In this document: positions 58,141 through 64,000 of the stretch, piece by piece
Position numbering within the stretch: the stretch's first letter is position 1
Layout: each line of letters starts with the position of its first letter
Assembly (NCBI GenBank): GCA_903813345.2
Contig: CAIIXF020000009.1
Location: 4,449,530-4,513,529, forward strand
Direction of reading: 5' to 3'
DNA from: Owenia fusiformis
Taxonomy: Eukaryota; Annelida; Polychaeta; Sabellida; Oweniidae
Length of the DNA: 64,000 nucleotides
Position numbers and translations under genes: made by a program
Notes under the pieces: generated by a model
The model's database searches: none
Told to the model about the DNA's origin: nothing
Seen by the model: the letters and a program-made list of their open reading frames with translations, nothing else

Positions 58141-60140
58141 TTTCAGATTTAGAAGTGTATGGAAAGACCTATGAATATAGGAGGCGAGTGAAAGGGGTTT
58201 AACTTAATCCTATACAGTGAATAGTGAACGTTTTAATACAGTAAAAACATAAATAGGATTATTATTCATCTCGACTCAAAGGGTTTCAATTGCTCCAACC
58301 TTCACTTTCTCTGTAGATGTGTTATTTGACACACATTTGAAGTCGAACATGATTATCTTTCTTCAGTTGTTCAAAATTAATGAAAATACAGTCTTGAGAG
58401 TTATCCAAGATATGAATTCAACATTAATGAGCCTCGCCATAGGAAAACCGGTCTTATCACAAAAATTTAAATTGTGCTACAGAGCCAAAAATGTGCCCAA
58501 GATTAGAGGAAAATGTGCTAAATTCAAATCAGTCTTTTTGGTCAATACCTGCAAGTAAAAATTGTTAAGACACAAGCCATGGCTCATTTGAAAGGTCTCT
58601 TTGTGCTTTTTAAGAAAACAAAAAATCAGAACATTGAAAAAATCTGTGATAAGACCCCTTTTCCCGTGGCCTGGCTAACATTTTGTTAATACTTCTAAAA
58701 ACACAACACAATGAAAAGTGTTTTACACAAGAAGTTGCCATAGTGATTGATTGAAGTAATAAAAGCCTCTTAATTCAAAATTGCTAATCAGCGTTCAAAA
58801 ATTTGAAAATGACCAATTTCCATGAGCAATGCATTCGATTTTTCATCTATATTTTTATAAGTATAATATTTATTAATGGTAGCCAAAATCTTAAAAGAAA
58901 CCAATGGCACAACCTAAAGATTTTGCCCGAGATTCTGTACAGTGAGTTGCCATTTTCATCAAAGATCCACGTTCAACTTAGTTTATGGTTTATTATATCA
59001 TCTTAAAGGCCTCTACCCACATGATTACAATCTTTGGAATCAAAATAATCTTTGAATGAGGGCTTTGTAATATTACCGATCTTTTGTTTCATGTTTTGTT
59101 TCTATGTAGATTCGGATGTTTTTTCTCGGGAGCTGTGTATGATCTCAACTTACAGCTCACATTAAATTGTGTATAAGGGCCCCTGTAAAGTTTAAACCTA
59201 TATTTTTTCTCATGATTTAAATTGTGGTCTGGTTTCATTTTTATAAATATTTAAATGTCTCCACATTTTAAATAACAGTTCAGTCAAATACTACACATTG
59301 TTGTAAATACCCTTTTCTCAACAGCATTTGTGGAATCTTATAAGGTGACACTTAACCATCCACATTTAACTTTTTCTAGATATGCTGGGGTTTCCACCTA
59401 TATTTTTGTTCTTTGTTTGTAGGTAAATGTATAGCAAGATCACAATCTGCACAATTTCAACTGTTCAAAGAACAATCATTTCCAAAATTGCTATGATAAA
59501 ATGAAGATTTGTGCAAAATTTGTGATTTTTGCTTGCAGGTTTCATTCCTTCCAGAATTTTGCATTTTGTTTGATCAGATAACTTCTACATGTAACTAGTA
59601 TATTATAAGGGATATATACATACACTTTTTACTGACAACGTTCACACAAAAACGCAAATAGTCAAATTGATTAATTTATTCACTAATCTTGTTGAGTCAT
59701 ATCATAAAATTGTTTGTTACAGTAATTACAGTAAATCAACTATTATTTTCAAATTGACAGTATAGAAAAATTTACTTAGATATATTTTGGCAAGTACCAA
59801 TAAATACAATTTGCTCAAATGTTCAAGTTAGATTTGAAATGTTAAAGTTTTTGAATATAAATAAAATGTTCATTTGTCTTTTAAAAATAGTGATTAATGG
59901 TGATAACTATAATCCAATTTTGATTGTTTTTCTTTAGAGGTAAAGAGTTTTCCTGCTTGTATAATGACTAATAATGACAACATATTTAATTTCAATTTCT
60001 CTGGCTTTTGAAACAAATAACTGATTTAAAAACAATTTGATACAGTGTAGTCCGATGTGGTTCATTTGAATGTCAGTTTGAGTATCCCTTTCCTTTCTTG
60101 TGATGCATGCAGTTTGAATGGACGTCATTATTCTCTGTTC
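58141..60140. other. no gene recognised
   Basis: AT-rich DNA upstream of the sulfotransferase frame. Short ORFs (64-79 codons) show no domain. The stretch near 59220-59350 is a diverged copy of 54446-54600. Confidence 0.45.
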
Positions 60141-60309
60141 TCACTGAAACGCCTGATCCATTCTGCAGGTACAATCTTTTTCTTCTCACTGAAATGCCTG
60201 ATCCATTCTGCAGGTACAATCATTTCCTCCTAACTGAACTGCCCGATCTGTTCTGCAGGTACAATCTTTTTCTCCTCACTGAACTGCCTGATCCGTTCTG
60301 CAGGTACAC
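60141..60309. repeat. 45-bp minisatellite, four copies
   Basis: TTCTGCAGGTAC starts at 60161, 60206, 60251 and 60296, exactly 45 bp apart, with CTCACTGAACTGCCTGATCC before each. The array is open in one frame (15-residue period) but has no protein likeness. Confidence 0.92.
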
Positions 60310-60615
60310 CAATCATGTGGGTCAATACTCCCTCTTAGTTACAGCTGGACTATCACTTTATATGAGTAAATATTTTTAGCACCAATATCATTACCAGATT
60401 CAATGTCATCACAGTCATACCTTATATGGCAAACATTTCTCTTTCATTTTTGAATGAGCCCTCTGATTTTCTGACATTTCTTAATATATTTTAGAGTGTA
60501 AACTTGACTTCTGTTCACTTTATTCCTTGCTAATTCCATTCCTTTTTACTCTAGTTTGCTTTTCAAAAGCATGACTGTTATGGCATTAAAACTGTGAGTT
60601 GTTTAACTCCGAACT

Positions 60616-60750
60616 TCAGTTATATCTGTATGGGTGGTCTATAGGGTCCAGTTTTGGAGAATATTTTCTCCCACCATGTGACTTAGAGAATCGTCGAGGA
60701 TCAGGGAGTTCATCTCGCCCATACCTTTCATGGAAGCCATTGTCTGACCA
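60616..60750 (-). CDS. possible terminal coding exon, unidentified gene
   Basis: On the minus strand TTTGTTTTCAG is followed by an open stretch of 44 codons ending in TGA (60618-60616). It reads WSDNGFHERYGRDELPDPRR then FSKSHGGRKYSPKLDPIDHP and YRYN. Its composition is polar and structured-looking rather than translated AT-rich noise. AATAAA on the same strand lies about 95 bp downstream (60524-60519). I do not recognise the family. The upstream exon would lie past the nested transposons or outside the window; none was found. Could be chance. Confidence 0.3.
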   Translation of the reverse strand, partial: WSDNGFHERYGRDELPDPRRFSKSHGGRKYSPKLDPIDHPYRYN

Positions 60751-60926
60751 CTGAAAACAAACATAATTTTGTACTTTATCATAAAAGGTTACATCTCAAA
60801 ATCTGCACATTTTTGATGTTGACACAATAAATTGATGCAATACTGAATCTTTGCTATTTATCAAACTACATACAGGCCCATTGCCAGGATTTGCCAAGGG
60901 GGGTTCACTTTTGGAAAAATTCCAGG

Positions 60927-62289
60927 CAGTGTGTCGGATAAGCGGTTGCCATTCGCCAAATGCCATCAGAAAATACATCTGGCGAACAGTTTTAATGGAG
61001 CACTTGCCATAGTGGCGATCTGGGATCAAATCAGACTTGAAAACCCGAAGATAATGGCATATTTCTGCCGAGGAACTCACCGAGATCGAAAATCCAGAAC
61101 ATCCGGATATTCCTTTTTGATCGATCCCGAAACGTTTTCTATCGTGGATTCTGATTGGCCGTGCTCTCGACTTCTTTATTCGAGAGTTCTGATTGGTCGA
61201 AGAGATCATATATATGCGCATAAAAACTGCGCAGAAGATATCGCCGAAAAAATCTTTTTAAACTCGGGACATTTCCTTCTTCAATCATCAAAATATTGGT
61301 TTAGTATAATGTAGAAAGCACCAAATGATAGATATTTATCGTGATGATGCACTGAATTACAAAATGTGTCACTTTTTCCGCATTTTAGTGTAAGTAATGA
61401 TGAAGTACTCTATTATCGCCCACTGATTTCTTTCGGAAAATATTTTTTCTGTGTGTTCGGTAATCAAGGAGGATTGGCTCCCAGAATCGAAGTCGATATT
61501 TTCCAACAATGAAAACGCCGAGATGTCGTTATTTTCTGAAATTATAACCGATTATAAATTCAAAATAAACAGTTCAAAAGATTCGAACCAATATCTCAAT
61601 CATTTCCTGTGAGTTTTGGAATTTTTCGTTAGGAAATAAGACCAAAATTTACGATTCAAATGTTGAAGTGAACAAAATGGCGGCTGTTGGAATTCAAATT
61701 TTGTAGCACGACATGCCCATATATGGGACAGAATATCGATGTTGCACTCTGGGAGCCAATCCTCCTTGTTCGGTAATAATACTTGGTTATTCCTTGATTT
61801 TTCTTGAACTTTGTGAAGCGGGGTGAATGGTTATTAGGGGGTCGGCGCTAAAAACGGCATTTACTGTTACTAAGCAACGTGTATTTTTGTTCTTCATTAA
61901 TTTTTCTGTGTAGATCTATATATAGGGCCTAAAATTTGACTTTTATGAGGAATATCATGCTCAGCTTGCACAAAAGAGGTTCTAAATATCAATAATTTTC
62001 TGGAGGGGGAATGCTACCACCCCCCTCCCCCAGTCCCTGATACATTTTTAATCATCATCATATCATAGTGTTATTATTAGGGAATTAAATGATACTTTGA
62101 TATAGTTGGATGCACAAGTTTGACAAATTGCAGATTCTTTACCTTTTTAGATAAAATAAATGATTTTCGTAAAAATTTGCGATGTTAGCGTAATTTTATA
62201 CTGGCTAGTGAAAAATCTGTTTGGCCAGTGGTATCTGAAATCCAGTGGCCAAAATGGCTACCAGAAAAAAATCCTTATCTGACACACTG
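60927..62289. mobile_element. 1.36-kb TIR element inserted in the MITE
   Basis: Ends CAGTGTGTCGGATAAG and the inverse of CAGTGTGTCAGATAAG are inverted repeats with one difference. The flanking CCAGG (60922-60926 and 62290-62294) is a 5-bp target duplication. It has no convincing coding sequence; the 127-codon frame at 60931-61314 overlaps the terminus and has no recognisable domain. Superfamily not determined. Confidence 0.82.
61465..61768. mobile_element. 304-bp MITE with 9-bp target duplication
   Basis: Ends CAAGGAGGATTGGCTCCCAG and its inverse are perfect for 21 bp. It is flanked by TTCGGTAAT at 61456-61464 and 61769-61777. It lies inside the 1.36-kb element, making a third nesting level. 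The 9-bp site suggests a Mutator-like or Merlin-like source, by length only. Confidence 0.9.
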
Positions 62290-62487
62290 CCAGGGGGTTA
62301 ACTTGTGACAAATTTGGTCCAAAAATGGCCAAAATCACTTAAAAAGTGCTCAGAATGGTGAAAAACTGCATGATTTTGAAAGATTTTTTGGCCAGGGGGG
62401 GGGTTCACTCTTACCCCCCTGGCTACGGGCCTGACATATACAGAAAAGATATTCACAAAAATAACTAGCAATAGGTACATCACTCAT

Positions 62488-64000
62488 ATGAAAGAACGGG
62501 GACAGTGGTTTGAACAACAAGGAGGTTACAAAGAAAAATATGCAACAGCAGATAATATTTTTGTTTTACAATCATTAATTCAAAAGTATGTATCAAAGAA
62601 GAAAGGACGTTTATACTGTCTATTTGTTGATTTTTCGAAAGCGTATGATTGTATCCAGCACGATATTTTATAGTATGTTTTAATAAAAAATGGGTTTCAT
62701 GGAAAAAGTCTGAAAGTTCTCAGACACATGTACAGTCAATTACAATCATGTGTTATGACAGAAAATTTTGATCTGACTGAAAATTTTGATTGTTCTATTG
62801 GCTGTCGGCAGGGCTGTATGCTCAGTCCGACAGCATTTGTCATATTTCTAAATGAATATATAAAAATGTGTCAAAACTTAGAAGGCATTTTTGTAGATGA
62901 GAGTTTGCCAAATATTTCTGTAATGCTCTATGCAGATGACCTTGTTCATGTAGCTGACACTGTACCTAGGTTACAGAGACAATTAAATTGTCTATCAAGG
63001 TTTTGTAAACAGTATGGAATGAAAGTAAATATGTCGAAAACAAAAATAATGGTATTTAGAAGAGGAGGTTACCTTAAAGAAACTGAAAAATGGTATTTTA
63101 ACAATGAAAGAGTAGAAACAATCAATGGTTACAAATATTTAGGTATCATGTTTACACCAAAGTTAAAGTGGTCTGGTGCAACGGAATTGCTTGCTGCTCA
63201 AGCTAGAAAATCATGTAATATGCTTAAGGTAATGTTCAAAAAATGTTCAACTATTGAGCCAAGTGTTGCATTCAAACTTTTTGACAGTATGGTAACACCA
63301 ATTTTGCTGTATGGGTCAGAAATTTGGGGCTATTATAATGTAAACTCAATTGAAAAGGTCCAAATAAATTTTTGTAAATTTTTATTGAAGTTAAGGGATA
63401 ATACTCCAAATGCCACAGTACTAGGTGAAGTAGGGAGATACCCTATGGAAATACTTTATAAAGCAAGATGTATCAAATTTTGGTTAAAAATTATAATGAT
63501 GCAAGATACAAGATATCCTAAGCGTGTTTACAGTATGCTATATAATCTAGATGGAGCAGGCAGAGTAACCTGGGCAACAAAAATTAAAGAGGTATTGAAC
63601 AATCTAGGTTTTGGATATGTGTGGTTAGCTCAAGGAGCTAGTTGGAAATGAAAATTTATTTTTGTTACATTTTAAGCAAAGATTAAAAGACTGTGCATAT
63701 CAAAATTGGTTAACCAGCACACAAAACTCAGCAAAGCTCCAGCATTATTGTATTTATAAGACTAAGTTAGAATGTGAAAAATATTTATCTTGTATTAAAC
63801 ATTTCAAGCATAGAAAAGCATTAACACAATTTAGATGTGGAGGTCATAACCTGCAAATTGAGGTAGGACGATGGGAAAATATTCCAAGAGAGCTACGTCT
63901 TTGTAAATACTGTTTAACAAATGATAAAAACATTGTAGAAGATGAATTCCATTTTATCATAGAATGCCCATTGTATGAGTTTTTAAGGAATAACTACCTA
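62488..64000 (+). pseudogene. decayed LINE reverse transcriptase, runs off window
   Basis: Starting inside the RT domain, the frame shows LFVDFSKAYDCIQHDIL, an in-frame TAG (62671-62673), then GCRQGCMLSP, the catalytic LYADDLV and YKYLGIMF thumb-like sequence, ending at TGA 63649-63651. A one-base frameshift near 63640 restores the family sequence (GNENLFLLHF), which continues to the window end through RLCKYCLTNDK and EFHFIIECPLY, the C-terminal cysteine/histidine motif. It has no endonuclease in this window and begins just after the nested MITEs, so it is 5'-truncated. It is distinct from the intact LINE at 22-25.6 kb. Confidence 0.88.

Larger units (their letters stand above)
60873..62433. 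mobile_element. CAGGCCCGTAGCC-type MITE split by an insertion
   Basis: The left part (CAGGCCCATTGCCAGG, from 60873) and the right part (to CTGGCTACGGGCCTG, 62433) are one element of about 198 bp split by 1363 bp. It is flanked by ACATA at 60868-60872 and 62434-62438. Without the insert its length matches the complete copy at 37358-37563. Confidence 0.85.

Noticed and set aside
60931-61314. 127-codon ORF inside the 1.36-kb element
   Set aside because: Begins within 4 bp of the inverted terminus, has no transposase motif and no family resemblance.

Overview
The window is AT-rich animal nuclear DNA with spliced genes, cytosolic-type tRNA genes, many palindromic and terminal-inverted-repeat elements and two non-LTR retrotransposons. 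It most resembles a lophotrochozoan, probably a mollusc. The reasons are a transposon of the RAG1-N-terminus (N-RAG-TP/Chapaev-like) kind that I recall being described from a sea slug, a multi-propeller NHL-type protein, and an intronless uronyl/heparan 2-O-sulfotransferase-like gene. The species assignment is inference.

Layout. 1.4-5.9 kb: two identical tRNA-Glu(CTC) genes in facing orientation, one tRNA-Arg(ACG), and between them a 3.1-kb Ngaro/DIRS-type tyrosine-recombinase element (1540-4625) with split direct repeats A1-ORFs-B1-A2-B2, a frameshifted gag and an open recombinase frame but no reverse transcriptase. 5.9-16.4 kb: no recognisable gene, one ~115-bp tandem repeat. 16,407-20,254: a structurally complete DNA transposon with matching inverted termini, a 4-bp target duplication and one two-exon gene (871 aa) that combines a RAG1-like N-terminal zinc region with a RAG1/Transib/Chapaev-type catalytic core. 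This is the most notable object in the window. 21.9-25.6 kb (minus): an intact 1197-aa LINE ORF (endonuclease plus reverse transcriptase). 25.6-38.4 kb: no gene found, but 26.3-30.8 kb is strongly enriched for CTTTGATC (TCF/LEF-type) motifs and for GGATTA/TAATCC motifs, and looks like a regulatory region.

38.4-48.1 kb (minus): a ten-coding-exon gene whose exons join in phase to a 1512-aa protein with three NHL-like beta-propeller blocks and a proline-rich linker carrying PSAP motifs, without RING or B-box. 48.7-54.9 kb: a dense cluster of foldbacks, MITEs and tandem repeats. 57.0-58.1 kb (minus): a sulfotransferase frame broken by one in-frame stop. 60.6-60.75 kb (minus): a possible terminal exon of an unidentified gene. 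60.9-62.4 kb: three transposable elements nested inside each other, each with its own target duplication. 62.5 kb to the end: a decayed LINE reverse transcriptase that runs off the window.

The genes do not form an operon or a pathway. The unifying theme is mobile DNA of many classes around two host genes. All coordinates, splice joins and repeats were read by eye from the sequence; family names rest on motif recognition, not on database searches.
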